A stretch of DNA of 61,144 nt, from the NCBI GenBank assembly GCA_902775975.1, contig CACYOC010000009.1:1-61144 (forward strand), read 5' to 3'. Position 1 is the first letter of the stretch. Every line of letters starts with the position of its first letter. The translations under genes and the position numbers were made by a program. This stretch comes from an uncultured Bacteroidales bacterium. GTDB lineage: Bacteria; Bacteroidota; Bacteroidia; Bacteroidales; Bacteroidaceae. A model generated the notes under the pieces. That model was not told where the DNA came from. It made no database searches and worked only from the letters and a program-made list of their open reading frames with translations. Positions 43,039 through 52,164 of this stretch are shown here, piece after piece.

Positions 43039-43070
43039 TTTGGAAGTGTCGGGAAAAGTAACTACCTTTG
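43039..43070 (+). promoter_or_regulatory. Promoter of the Y1 transposase gene
   Basis: TTTG (43039-43042), 20 nt, TACCTTTG (43063-43070). The ATG at 43079 follows after 8 nt, so the mRNA would have almost no leader. Confidence 0.8.
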
Positions 43071-43078
43071 CTAACTGT

Positions 43079-44401
43079 ATGGAGCAGAAACAATGGCAAT
43101 GGCAGGAAGAAGGCACATCGTGGAGGGGCGTCGGCATCTATCACGTCACGCTGACCATTCCGTCGCGGCAACCGCTGCTGGGCAGCCTGAACATTCCGGA
43201 CGGCGACCCTACCAAGGCCGTTGTGGAACGGACTGAGCTCGGCAGGCTGCTGCTGGAATGCCAGCGGTCGGTGCCCGTCTTTCACCCCGAAATTCAAATC
43301 TTGCAGTACTGCCTCATGCCCGACCACCTGCACGTGATCTGGTATGTTCGACAGCCCATGAAGCAGAGCATCCGCCAAGTGGCGCAGGGCTTTTGGCAGG
43401 CGGCGAAAAAGGTGGGGCGCGCGTATAGTTACGCCAGTTACGCCAGCCTGACAGGCGGCGCAATGAACGAAAGCGGCGGCGCAACGAACGAAAGCAACAC
43501 CCCAGGAAGCATGGGCGGCGCAATGAACGAAAGCAGCGGCGCAATGAACGAAAGCAGCAACCCCGAAAGCAAGGGCGGCGCAACAAACGAAAGCGGCGGC
43601 GCAATGAACGAAAGTAGCAACCCAGGAAGCAAGGGCGGCGCAACGAACGAAAGCAACAACGCAACGAACGAAAGCAGCAACCCAGGAAGCATGGGCGGCG
43701 CAACGAACGAGAAGCGCGGGCTTTCGTCTATTGCAGCGGCTGGCAGCCGTGAGAACCCTCTCTGCAAAGCTCTCGGCAACGAGGTGTACTGGCTGCTTGA
43801 CCCTGTTTTTACCGAGAGGCCTTTCCTCCGTCCACTGTCACGCCGCGGGCAGCTGCAGGCGATGTTGCGTTATGTGCGGATGAACCCTCAGCGGCTGGCT
43901 ACGAAGCGCCTGATGCCGGGGTTCTTCCGCGTGCAGAAAGGCATCGAGATTGGCGGGCGCAGTTACGACGGTGTGGGCAATGTGGCCCTACTGCAGGCTG
44001 AGCACTTTGACGTGGTGCATGTGCGCAGCACGATGGTGAAGGCTGCCGAGCATGGCGACTGTCAGCCGTTGCGCGACTACATGAACAGTCGGGTGCTCGA
44101 GGCACGGCAGGGTGTGGTGATGGTGTCGCCCTTTATTTCGCCCAACGAGAAGCGTGTCATGAATGTTCTTCTGGAAGAGCAACGCCCTTTTGTGTTGCTG
44201 GCAGACAATGGTTTCCGTGATTACTATAAGCCTACCGACGCCCTGTTCGATGCTTGTGCTGCTGGGCGCGTGCTGATTCTGAGTCCTTGGCCTCACGACA
44301 CAGAAAAACGCCACATCAGTCGGGCGGACTGTGTGGCGCTGAATATGATGGCGGAGGAGATGGTTAGAAGTCTTTCGTCATTTCCTCTACCTCGGCATTG
44401 A
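43079..44401 (+). CDS. Y1/REP-associated transposase-like protein with Rossmann-like tail
   Basis: 440 residues. Residues 1-120 form a Y1_Tnp (IS200/RAYT) HUH nuclease domain: [10 protein letters not shown], then [11 protein letters not shown] with the metal-binding pair His83 and His85; a nearby tyrosine (115-121) could be the nucleophile. Residues 126-205 are four units of 20 residues ([20 protein letters not shown]-like) from a 60-bp minisatellite inserted into the domain. [19 protein letters not shown] follows as in RAYTs. The last 130 residues ([40 protein letters not shown]) look like a Rossmann-type domain, perhaps DprA/SLOG-like. It overlaps thrS by 38 bp tail to tail. No flanking REP elements were identified. 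Confidence 0.8.
   Translation: MEQKQWQWQEEGTSWRGVGIYHVTLTIPSRQPLLGSLNIPDGDPTKAVVERTELGRLLLECQRSVPVFHPEIQILQYCLMPDHLHVIWYVRQPMKQSIRQVAQGFWQAAKKVGRAYSYASYASLTGGAMNESGGATNESNTPGSMGGAMNESSGAMNESSNPESKGGATNESGGAMNESSNPGSKGGATNESNNATNESSNPGSMGGATNEKRGLSSIAAAGSRENPLCKALGNEVYWLLDPVFTERPFLRPLSRRGQLQAMLRYVRMNPQRLATKRLMPGFFRVQKGIEIGGRSYDGVGNVALLQAEHFDVVHVRSTMVKAAEHGDCQPLRDYMNSRVLEARQGVVMVSPFISPNEKRVMNVLLEEQRPFVLLADNGFRDYYKPTDALFDACAAGRVLILSPWPHDTEKRHISRADCVALNMMAEEMVRSLSSFPLPRH
43454..43712 (+). repeat. 60-bp in-frame coding minisatellite
   Basis: Units start at 43454, 43514, 43574 and 43634, with a partial fifth at 43694. Each encodes 20 residues built from two NES-containing halves ([14 protein letters not shown]). 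The unit is a multiple of three, so copy number can change without a frameshift. Confidence 0.95.
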
Positions 44402-46307
44402 CGTGGCTGATGAAGTCGGCTATCGACATGACGGTCTGCTCGCCACCGCCCTGAGGACGCACGGCGACGGTGCCGTCGGCAGCTTCCTTCTCGCCGACGA
44501 TGACCATGTAGGGGATGCGCTTCAGCTCATTGTCGCGAATCTTGCGGCCGAGTTTCTCGTTGCGCAGGTCGATGGTGGGACGCACCCCACCCTGCTCGAA
44601 CTTCTTGGCTACCTCGCGGGCGTAGTCGTTGTACTTCTCGGACAGCGGCAGGATGGCTACCTGTTCGGGGGTGAGCCACAGGGGGAAGTGGCCGCTGGTG
44701 TGCTCGATGAGCACGGCGGTGAAGCGCTCGAGCGAGCCGAAGGGGGCACGGTGGATCATGACGGGAGTCTTCTTCTGGTTGTCCTCGTCGGTATATTCCA
44801 ACTGGAAGCGCTTGGGCAGGTTGTAATCGACCTGAATGGTGCCCAGCTGCCAGCGGCGGCCGATGGCGTCCTTGATCATGAAGTCGAGCTTAGGACCGTA
44901 GAAGGCAGCCTCGCCGTATTCTACCTTGGCGGTCAGTCCCTTCTCCTGGCAGGCCTCCTGGATGGCGCGCTCTGCCAAAGCCCAGTCCTCGTCGGTACCG
45001 ACATATTTCTCGTGGTCGTTGGGGTCGCGGAGTGAAATCTGTGCCTCGAACTCGAAGCCGAAGGCCTTGAGCACGACGTTGATGATGTCCATGACGTTGA
45101 GGAACTCCTGCTTCACCTGGTCGGGACGGCAGAAGAGGTGGGCGTCGTCCTGCGTGAAGGAGCGCACGCGGGTCAGTCCGTGCAGCTCGCCGGACTGTTC
45201 GTAGCGATAGACGGTACCGAACTCGGCGATGCGCAGGGGCAGGTCACGATAGCTGCGGGGCTTCCAGGCGAAGATTTCGCAGTGGTGCGGGCAGTTCATG
45301 GGTTTCAGCATGTACTCTTCGTCCTCCTCGGGGGTGTGGATGGGCTGGAAGGAGTCCTTGCCGTAGTGGGCATAGTGTCCGCTGGTGACGTAGAGGTTCT
45401 TCGAGCCGATGTGCGGGGTGATGACCTCCTGGTAGCCGAAGCGCTTCTGCACCTTGCGCAGGTGGTCCTGCAGGCGCAGGCGCAGGTCGGTACCCTTGGG
45501 CAGCCAGATGGGCAGTCCCTTGCCTACCTTGTCGGAGAACATGAAGAGCTCCATCTCCTTGCCAATCTTGCGGTGGTCGCGCTTCTTGGCTTCCTCGAGC
45601 ATGACGAGGTAGTCGTCGAGCATCTTCTTCTTGGGGAACGAGATGCCGTAGAGTCGCTGCATCTGCTCGCGGCTGGCATCGCCACGCCAGAAGGCACCGG
45701 CAACGCTGGTCAGCTTGATGGCCTTGATTTCGCCCGTGTCCATGAGGTGCGGACCACGGCACAGGTCGGTGAAGTTGCCCTGTGTATAGGTGGTGATGGT
45801 GCCGTCTTCGAGGTCCTGCTCGATGTGCTCGCACTTGTAGGTCTGACCGTCGGCGGCAAACGCCTTCAGGGCGTCGGCCTTGGCGACCTCGCGGCGCACG
45901 ACAGGCTCCTTCTTCGAAGCCAGCTCTTTCATCTTAGCCTCAATTGTTGGGAAGTCGCTCTCCTTGATGCTCTCGCCATTGGGCAGCAGCACGTCATAGA
46001 AGAATCCATTCTCGACGGCGGGTCCGAAACCGAACTGGATGCCGGGGTACAGCTCCTGCAGCGCCTCTGCCAGCAAGTGTGCCGAGGTGTGCCAGAAGGT
46101 GTGCTTGCCCTCCTCGTCCTCGAACTTGTAGAGGGCGATGGTGGCATCTTCCATGATGGGGCGGTTCAACTCAACGGTTTCTCCATTCACGCCACAGCTT
46201 ACCACGCTGCGTGCCAGAGCAGGAGAAATGCTCTCGGCAATCTGAAGTCCGGTTACGCCCTGCTCATACGAGCGAACAGATCCGTCCGGAAAAGTAATCT
46301 GAATCAT
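44364..46307 (-). CDS. thrS: Threonine--tRNA ligase
   Basis: 647 residues, full length. An N-terminal TGS domain (1-60), the editing domain with [11 protein letters not shown] (HxxxH) and a late zinc-binding Cys-His pair, the class II core ([51 protein letters not shown]) and the anticodon-binding domain ([25 protein letters not shown]). It charges tRNA-Thr. A full promoter stands 34 bp upstream; no T-box is seen. Its 3' end lies under the converging transposase gene. Confidence 0.98.
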   Translation of the reverse strand: MIQITFPDGSVRSYEQGVTGLQIAESISPALARSVVSCGVNGETVELNRPIMEDATIALYKFEDEEGKHTFWHTSAHLLAEALQELYPGIQFGFGPAVENGFFYDVLLPNGESIKESDFPTIEAKMKELASKKEPVVRREVAKADALKAFAADGQTYKCEHIEQDLEDGTITTYTQGNFTDLCRGPHLMDTGEIKAIKLTSVAGAFWRGDASREQMQRLYGISFPKKKMLDDYLVMLEEAKKRDHRKIGKEMELFMFSDKVGKGLPIWLPKGTDLRLRLQDHLRKVQKRFGYQEVITPHIGSKNLYVTSGHYAHYGKDSFQPIHTPEEDEEYMLKPMNCPHHCEIFAWKPRSYRDLPLRIAEFGTVYRYEQSGELHGLTRVRSFTQDDAHLFCRPDQVKQEFLNVMDIINVVLKAFGFEFEAQISLRDPNDHEKYVGTDEDWALAERAIQEACQEKGLTAKVEYGEAAFYGPKLDFMIKDAIGRRWQLGTIQVDYNLPKRFQLEYTDEDNQKKTPVMIHRAPFGSLERFTAVLIEHTSGHFPLWLTPEQVAILPLSEKYNDYAREVAKKFEQGGVRPTIDLRNEKLGRKIRDNELKRIPYMVIVGEKEAADGTVAVRPQGGGEQTVMSIADFISHVNAEVEEMTKDF

Positions 46308-46340
46308 ATCTACAATATATGTTTAAGTTTAAATCAGCTG

Positions 46341-46372
46341 CAAAGGTAGTGCAAACCGAGTGAAAAACCAAA
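46341..46372 (-). promoter_or_regulatory. Promoter of thrS
   Basis: TTTG (46372-46369), 20 nt, TACCTTTG (46348-46341) on the minus strand, a full consensus match. Confidence 0.85.
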
Positions 46373-46390
46373 GAAAAAACAATAATTCTT

Positions 46391-47026
46391 TCACAACTCC
46401 AGTATTTCTTCGCGAAAATAGCCCTCCTCGTCGAGCACATAGCGGCGCACACCCAGCAGCTGGGCCTTGCCGTCGCCCCTGGGCTGGAAGAAAGTCATGA
46501 CGACGACCGAATAGCCGCTGGTGATGTAGTATTCCTGATAGTTGCAGCCATCCTCCTCGCCACGTTCTGCCCTCGCCTGCTCGTAGAGTGTCAGCTCATC
46601 GACGGGCTTGTACTGCGCTCCGAGGGTGACCATGGTGAGCACCGGCGCAATGCTGTCGGGTCCCTGTGCCAGCAGGATGACGCTACACTTACCACGGCGC
46701 GGCAGCGAGGCAATGCGCAGCGGCGTATCGACGGGAAAACCCAGCAGCGACGCCACGGCAGGCGGCACATGAGAGAAGTGGCCGATGCGTCCAATGTCGG
46801 CGCCGGCACTCTCGATGGGCAGCGGACAGAGCTGCAGCGTGTCGAAGAAGTGGCCCACAGGGTCGTCATAGACCCCGGCGTCGTGCTTCATCAGCTTCAC
46901 CTGCTCGGCACGGCGGATGCTGTCAATCTGCGCCTGGTAGTAGGCGGCATCTTTCTTGCCACCGCCACAGGAAACGGCGGCAGCCATCACGAGGACGAGA
47001 AGGAGAAAGAACGTTAATTTTCGCAT
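46391..47026 (-). CDS. Lipoprotein of unknown function
   Basis: 211 residues. MRKLTFFLLLVLVMAAAVSC is a lipoprotein signal (Cys20), followed by GGGKK and a short helical stretch, then a globular domain with mixed strands (LLGFPVDTPLRIASLPRRGKCSVILLAQG, YYITSGYSVVVMTFFQPRGDGKAQLLGVRRYVLDEEGYFREEI). I do not recognise the family. It is 83 bp ahead of thrS in the same direction, but thrS has its own promoter. Its own promoter overlaps that of the divergent DUF5103 gene. Confidence 0.75.
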   Translation of the reverse strand: MRKLTFFLLLVLVMAAAVSCGGGKKDAAYYQAQIDSIRRAEQVKLMKHDAGVYDDPVGHFFDTLQLCPLPIESAGADIGRIGHFSHVPPAVASLLGFPVDTPLRIASLPRRGKCSVILLAQGPDSIAPVLTMVTLGAQYKPVDELTLYEQARAERGEEDGCNYQEYYITSGYSVVVMTFFQPRGDGKAQLLGVRRYVLDEEGYFREEILEL

Positions 47027-47034
47027 AACGAGTG

Positions 47035-47062
47035 CAAAAGTACAAAAAAATTAGTAATTTTG
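47035..47062. promoter_or_regulatory. Divergent -7 elements
   Basis: TACTTTTG on the minus strand (47042-47035) serves the lipoprotein gene starting at 47026; TAATTTTG on the plus strand (47055-47062) serves the gene starting at 47068. Both transcripts would have almost no leader. No -33 boxes at proper spacing were found. Confidence 0.55.
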
Positions 47063-47067
47063 CAGGC

Positions 47068-48282
47068 ATGAAGACATTTTTTTCACTCTTCCTATGGCTC
47101 TGCGCCACGATGGCGATGGCAGGAAACCGCATCTACTCCGAGCGTTTCAAGTCGCTGACCAGCACCGTCAACGGCGACTGGATGAACCGCCCCGTCATGC
47201 TGCTGGGTTCCATGGACCGGCTGCACATCGACTTCGACGAGCTGTCGCACAACTTCCACCGGCTGACCTACCACCTCGACCATTGCGAGGCCGACTGGAC
47301 GGTGTCGGAGCAGATTTTCGAGAGCGACTGGCTGGAGGGCTTCAACGACAACCAGATAGAGGACTACGACAACAGCGTCAACACCACAGTGCTCTACACC
47401 CACTACCACCTCTGCATTCCCAACGACAAGTGCCGCCTGAAGCTGGGCGGCAACTACCGGCTGACGGTCATCGACGAGGACGAGGACAACGAGAAGGTGC
47501 TCGAGGTGGAGTTCTTCGTGCTGAACCCCCTGATGGACATCGGACTGAAGGCTACCACCAATACCGACATTGACCATAACGACAGCCACCAGCAGATAGA
47601 CATGACGCTGAACTTCAACGGCCTGCGCGTAGATCGTATCGACGAGCAGCTGCGCACGGTGGTCATGCAGAACTGGCGCGAGGACAATGCCCGCCACGAC
47701 GTGACGCCCAACTTCATCAACGACCGCGCGCTGACATGGACGCACAACCGCCAGCTCATCTTCGACGCCGGCAATGTGTATCACAAGTTCGAGGTCTTGG
47801 ACGTCAGCCACGCCACCATGGGACTGGACCGCATCGTGTGGGACGGCGAATACTACCAGGCCTACCCCTTCACCGCCACGGTGCGCAAGAACTACCTCAC
47901 GGACCAGTCGGCCATGGGAGCCTTCTGCATCCGCAACAGCGACTACCGCGAGACGGACACCACCTGCGACTATGTGTGGATGAACTACACGCTGCAGGCT
48001 CCCTATCAGGGCGACATCTACCTGGACGCCCAATGGACCAACGACGCCAACCGCGAGAGCTACCGCCTGGCCTACGACGAGAGCCAGCAGCTCTACTTCA
48101 CCGCCATCATGCAGAAACAAGGATACTACTCCTACCAGTTCGTCCGCCGCGACGGAAGCGTGCCGCCATCGGAGGGCAGCTTCTTCCAAACGGAAAACAA
48201 CTACCAGGCGTTGGTATATTATAAAGGTACGGGCGAGCGCACGTGGCAACTGGTAGGCTACCGCGCCATTGCATTGCGGTAG
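47068..48282 (+). CDS. DUF5103 (type IX secretion plug-like) protein
   Basis: 404 residues. Signal peptide MKTFFSLFLWLCATMAMA, then the DUF5103 N-terminal domain (RIYSERFKSLTSTVNGDWMNRPVMLLGSMDRLHIDFDELSHNFHRLTYHLDHCEADWTVSEQIFESDWLEGFND), which covers most of the protein. DUF5103 proteins have been described as the plug of the type IX secretion translocon; here that is inferred from family only. No other type IX gene is in the window. Its last 25 bp overlap the end of the converging regulator gene. Confidence 0.87.
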   Translation: MKTFFSLFLWLCATMAMAGNRIYSERFKSLTSTVNGDWMNRPVMLLGSMDRLHIDFDELSHNFHRLTYHLDHCEADWTVSEQIFESDWLEGFNDNQIEDYDNSVNTTVLYTHYHLCIPNDKCRLKLGGNYRLTVIDEDEDNEKVLEVEFFVLNPLMDIGLKATTNTDIDHNDSHQQIDMTLNFNGLRVDRIDEQLRTVVMQNWREDNARHDVTPNFINDRALTWTHNRQLIFDAGNVYHKFEVLDVSHATMGLDRIVWDGEYYQAYPFTATVRKNYLTDQSAMGAFCIRNSDYRETDTTCDYVWMNYTLQAPYQGDIYLDAQWTNDANRESYRLAYDESQQLYFTAIMQKQGYYSYQFVRRDGSVPPSEGSFFQTENNYQALVYYKGTGERTWQLVGYRAIALR

Positions 48283-50714
48283 TCGGCAGGCGACAAGTGG
48301 TAGAACTTGGTGAACGCCTCGATGAAGAAACCGGTCGTCTCGAAAGCACAATGGTGCGCAATATCATCCACCGACGAGTCGGACAACTGCAGCATTTGCG
48401 CAGCCTTCTGCAAGCGTAACGGCAACAGCAGATGGACAGGACTCTTCTTTACTTGCGACGACAGCATGGCATAGAACTCTACAGGCTCCAGACCTGCGGA
48501 AGCAATGACCTGCTCGAGCTGTAGCGGCTGACCGCCGGAACGCTGGATATAAGGAATGATATACAGCATGGCACGGTCGAAACGATCCTGCTCCTCCTCG
48601 CTGACATTACCTCCCAGCTCACGAACGGAATTGGCATGCAGCACCTCGTTCTCCAAACTCAGACAACGCGCAGCGATGCTCCTGAGGTTACGCAGAATGT
48701 CGTACTCCTCGTTCTGATTCTCCAAACGCTTGTGGACGTTGCGGTTGTAATACAGGAAATTGAACACCAGCAACACCACCAGCAGCACGCCTAAAATAAG
48801 AACGACCGCCGTCGTGCGCCACCAAGGCTGGGCAACGTGAATCTCCCAGACATAGGGTGCCACGGGCCACGTCTCAGGCCACATGGAGGCTTGCACCTCA
48901 ACCTTGTAGTCGCCAGGCTCAAGACCTATCAGCGGCAAGCGTAGCTGTCCGAACTTATCGACCATGCCGTCGCTACGGGCAAAGGACAGGATGCGCCAGT
49001 CGTCAAAACCGGCCACTCCCTTCACGCGGACACGATAGTAGGTCTGGATGGGACGCAGATAGTTCAGTCCCGTAAAGTGCAGCAACAGCGTGTTCTGGTT
49101 GTAGTTGACGTTGAAGTGCCAGGTGTGGCTCACGGCAAGGTCGGTGATGACCTCACCATCCACCTTCGCTCCGGCAGTAATGTTGTTGCCGTTGACCGAC
49201 AGGCTCACCAGCTTGGGAACCATGTCGAACTCGCCAAACTGGCGGGCATGGAAATGGTTGGGGTTGAAGACCACAAAATGGTCGATGCCCTGCATGATGA
49301 CGGTATTGTCCTCCATCACCAAGGCACGGTTGTTGAGGAACATCTCGTTGGGAACGTTGTCCTGGTTGATATAAGGCTCAATGTGATAGACACCATCGTC
49401 GCGGATGAACAAATGGGCAATGCCGTAGCTGGTGCCCACCCATATATCGTGGCCGTGGTCTTCGACGATGCAATGTATCACGTTGTTGGGAAGACCGTTG
49501 TCCGTCGTCAGCGTTACCTCACTATTGTCGGGCTTCTGCAGCTTCAAACCAGAAAAAGTACCCGTCCAGCGCCAACCGCGACTGTCGGTAAATACAAAGG
49601 TGGTATAGAGGTGAAGCTGTTGCTTGGCGGCAGGCAGCCGATGGTCCAGCAAACGCTGGTAGTGCTCACCCTCAGGACTATTCACGGCATACTGGCGGAA
49701 AGGAGCGGCAAAGGCCTTGCTATAGAGCAGTCCGCGACGCTCGGTACCGATCCACATGCCACCCTGGCGGTCGAAAGTCAAATCCAAAATCCTCGGCCTC
49801 TGCTTACGACCCTTCGAAAGCTGCAGCGTCTCAATGTGCTGCACGGCGCCCGTCAGCATGTCATAGACCAGATAGCCCTGCTGGCTGCCAATATACAGCT
49901 TATAGTCACGCGAACAGAGTGCCGTCAGGTGGAAAGGCTGCTCCATGAGCCGCTGCCACTGGTGCTTTTCCACATCGTAGCACAGCAGCACGGAACCTTC
50001 GTTGCCATTGCGAATCTGGTAGTAGTCGTCGCCCACCAGACAAACCTCTGAAGAAAGGCTGTAACGCTGGCGCTCCTCGACGGGAAAGGCATGGTCCTGA
50101 CGAATCATCTTACCAGTATGGTAATCGCTCACCACCACCGAACCGTCAGCATGGAACATCAGCAGCAGGCTGTCGCCATAGAGACTGACATCCTGAAGGT
50201 CGGAAACATCGTGAAGCGGAAAAGTCCTGCCACAGGAAGGAGCAAAAAGCTGGCGACCCTGACGAAACCAAATCTTGTCCTCACCCTCGCCATAGAAGTC
50301 GTCGATGGTACCCTTCACACCCAAGTCGCTCAAGGCGGCAGGAATATCGTTCACAAAACGCTCCGTCATCAGGTTCAGACACGACATCATGCGGTCGTGC
50401 TTCAACCACAACCGACCGTGGCGGTCGAAAGCCATGCGGTAGCGACCGTCATAGCCCGGAAGCGGATGGGTATCGCTGGCTTGAGGGTCAATATGGATGA
50501 ACCCGGAACCGTCGAAGAAGTTGATGTGACCCAGCGTGGAAGCCATGATGCGACCCGCCTTGGTGCTCAGCAGAATCTGCGCGCTGTTGTCGGCGAGGCC
50601 GTTAGAAGCATCATAGGAAATAAAGATGCGTTGCTCGTCTTGCCCTTGCACTTCGGAAGCACACATTCCCAGAAGGCAAAGAATAAAACATATTCTTGAA
50701 CAGAGATATTTCAT
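48258..50714 (-). CDS. Membrane-tethered propeller/Y_Y_Y AraC-type regulator
   Basis: 818 residues. Signal peptide (about 1-24), a periplasmic seven-bladed propeller pair made of Reg_prop-like repeats (GLADNSAQILLSTKAGRIMASTLGHINFFDG, DLTFDRQGGMWIGTERRGLLY, NGLPNNVIHCIVEDHGHDIWVGTSYGIAHL), a Y_Y_Y domain (TYYRVRVKGVAGFDDWRILS to about 620), one membrane helix (VVLILGVLLVVLLVFNFLYY, about 640-660), a coiled linker and an AraC-type helix-turn-helix at the end (SSVDDIAHHCAFETTGFFIEAFTKFYHLSPADYRNAM). The histidine kinase and receiver modules of hybrid two-component systems are missing. Which sugar or ligand it senses is unknown; no polysaccharide locus is adjacent. Confidence 0.88.
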   Translation of the reverse strand: MKYLCSRICFILCLLGMCASEVQGQDEQRIFISYDASNGLADNSAQILLSTKAGRIMASTLGHINFFDGSGFIHIDPQASDTHPLPGYDGRYRMAFDRHGRLWLKHDRMMSCLNLMTERFVNDIPAALSDLGVKGTIDDFYGEGEDKIWFRQGRQLFAPSCGRTFPLHDVSDLQDVSLYGDSLLLMFHADGSVVVSDYHTGKMIRQDHAFPVEERQRYSLSSEVCLVGDDYYQIRNGNEGSVLLCYDVEKHQWQRLMEQPFHLTALCSRDYKLYIGSQQGYLVYDMLTGAVQHIETLQLSKGRKQRPRILDLTFDRQGGMWIGTERRGLLYSKAFAAPFRQYAVNSPEGEHYQRLLDHRLPAAKQQLHLYTTFVFTDSRGWRWTGTFSGLKLQKPDNSEVTLTTDNGLPNNVIHCIVEDHGHDIWVGTSYGIAHLFIRDDGVYHIEPYINQDNVPNEMFLNNRALVMEDNTVIMQGIDHFVVFNPNHFHARQFGEFDMVPKLVSLSVNGNNITAGAKVDGEVITDLAVSHTWHFNVNYNQNTLLLHFTGLNYLRPIQTYYRVRVKGVAGFDDWRILSFARSDGMVDKFGQLRLPLIGLEPGDYKVEVQASMWPETWPVAPYVWEIHVAQPWWRTTAVVLILGVLLVVLLVFNFLYYNRNVHKRLENQNEEYDILRNLRSIAARCLSLENEVLHANSVRELGGNVSEEEQDRFDRAMLYIIPYIQRSGGQPLQLEQVIASAGLEPVEFYAMLSSQVKKSPVHLLLPLRLQKAAQMLQLSDSSVDDIAHHCAFETTGFFIEAFTKFYHLSPADYRNAMAR

Positions 50715-50765
50715 CGGTTAGAGGTTATTCAATAGTCAGTTGTTTAGGTCGTTAATATTTGGTTG

Positions 50766-50797
50766 CAAAGGTAGAAAGAAAAATAAAAACTACCAAA
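50766..50797 (-). promoter_or_regulatory. Promoter of the AraC-type regulator gene
   Basis: TTTG (50797-50794), 20 nt, TACCTTTG (50773-50766) on the minus strand, a full consensus match. Confidence 0.85.
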
Positions 50798-50912
50798 TTT
50801 TAGCACGAAAAACGCACAAAAGCGCACAAAAATGCCACAGAAAAGGAACAAAAGGACATAAAAAAATGCCCAAAAAGAAAACAAAAACACACAAAAGCAC
50901 AAAAGGCGGGGT

Positions 50913-51584
50913 TCAATAGACGCGAGGCCCGAAGATGGTCGTTCCCACGCGCACCATGGTACTCCCCTCCCCGACGGCCAGCGCATAGTCGTGGCTCATG
51001 CCCCACGACCGTTCACAGAACCAGGGAGCGTCAGCAAAATAGTGCGCTTTGATTTCGTCAAAGAGCAACCTCGCCGTGCGGAACTCGCCGCGAATCTGCT
51101 CCTCGTCATCGACATAAGAGGCCATCATCATCAGACCGCAAATGCGGACATGCTGCAACTGGCGCCACTCGCCGTCAGCCAGCAGCTGGCGACAGGCATC
51201 GGGCGTCAAGCCGTACTTCGTCTCTTCCTCGGCAATATGCAGCTCCAGCAACACATCAATCACGCGACCGCACTTAGCGGCCTGCTTGTCAATCTCGCGG
51301 AGCAGCTTCAGCGAATCGACAGCCTCGATCATTGCCACATAAGGCACAATGTACTTCACCTTGTTGGTCTGCAGATGACCGATGAAGTGCCACTCGATGT
51401 CCTTCGGCAGCGTCTCGTGCTTCTGGCGCAGCTCCTGCTCATGGCTCTCCCCGAAGAGGCGCTGTCCCTCTTCGTAGGCGGCCATGATGTATTCGTTAGG
51501 ATGGTACTTGCTGATAGCTACCAGTCGGACGCCGGCAGGCAAGTCGGCAAGCACCTTGTGAAGATTTTCCTTTACGTCGTACAT
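50913..51584 (-). CDS. YggS/PLPBP-family PLP-binding protein
   Basis: 223 residues, cytoplasmic. The PLP lysine is in VAISKYHPNEYIMAAYEEGQRLFGESHEQEL, followed by WHFIGHLQTNKVKYIV and the late SWGMSHDYALAVGEGSTMVRVGTTIFGPR, all diagnostic. The family binds PLP and keeps vitamin B6 and amino-acid pools in balance without a known reaction of its own. FGESHEQE differs from the usual FGENYVQE. It is 54 bp behind DUF4494. Confidence 0.95.
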   Translation of the reverse strand: MYDVKENLHKVLADLPAGVRLVAISKYHPNEYIMAAYEEGQRLFGESHEQELRQKHETLPKDIEWHFIGHLQTNKVKYIVPYVAMIEAVDSLKLLREIDKQAAKCGRVIDVLLELHIAEEETKYGLTPDACRQLLADGEWRQLQHVRICGLMMMASYVDDEEQIRGEFRTARLLFDEIKAHYFADAPWFCERSWGMSHDYALAVGEGSTMVRVGTTIFGPRVY

Positions 51585-51638
51585 GATTTCTTGGTTTAAA
51601 CGGTTTCCTTGCTTTCCTGACGAAGCCTGACACGAGGA

Positions 51639-52118
51639 TTATGCTTCCACCTCAGGCTGGTCGTCCTTGCCGGCTTTGCCGTACTCGAAGACATCCATCA
51701 GCGTGGTCTCGGCAACAGAGGCGATGACATAGTCTATCATCGTGCCACCCATCACCTCGTCGATGTTGCGAACGGCAGCATTCAGCGTGCCAGCCTGCAC
51801 CAGGTAGTTCACGTTGCTGCGCTTCTCCTTCTCGCTCTTCTCGTCGATGGTGATGAACTGCAGCTTGCACTTGTACCAGCGGTCGGCCATCTCTTCGTCG
51901 CTGAAGAAAATCTCGCCGTAAGGAGCTATCTTGATGTCCTTCACCGTAAACTCGCCGCTGATGTAGCTGGACATCTCTTCCATGATGCGCTTCTCAGCCT
52001 CCGTAAAACTCAAGGCATCGACGACATAGTTCTCACTCACTTTCTTCTGCAAGCCGTCTTCCATCACTTTCTCGTAGGCAATCTTGCACTCAAACCAAAT
52101 GGCTGTTCTTGATCTCAT
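51639..52118 (-). CDS. DUF4494 protein
   Basis: 159 residues, soluble, acidic C-terminus. MRSRTAIWFECKIAYEKVMEDG and the SFTEAEKRIMEEMSSYISGEFTVKDIKIAPYGEIFFSD stretch match DUF4494, a conserved Bacteroidetes family without known function. It lies between the pseudokinase gene (46 bp) and yggS (54 bp), an order I recall as recurrent in the phylum. Confidence 0.88.
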   Translation of the reverse strand: MRSRTAIWFECKIAYEKVMEDGLQKKVSENYVVDALSFTEAEKRIMEEMSSYISGEFTVKDIKIAPYGEIFFSDEEMADRWYKCKLQFITIDEKSEKEKRSNVNYLVQAGTLNAAVRNIDEVMGGTMIDYVIASVAETTLMDVFEYGKAGKDDQPEVEA

Positions 52119-52164
52119 ATCTTTTAATTGAATAGTTTTATGTAAAATTCTGGATTATAAACAC

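Noticed and set aside
42953-43378. N-terminal extension of the antitoxin-like protein
   Set aside because: It would run through the transposase gene on the other strand and over both promoters; the consensus promoter fixes the start at 42952.
43454-43712. Possible CRISPR array within the transposase gene
   Set aside because: The 60-bp units follow each other directly and are in frame; this is a coding minisatellite.
36376-44401. Integrated prophage or conjugative element
   Set aside because: No integrase, relaxase, capsid, terminase or attachment-site repeats were seen; only a primase/helicase-like pair and a Y1 transposase are present.
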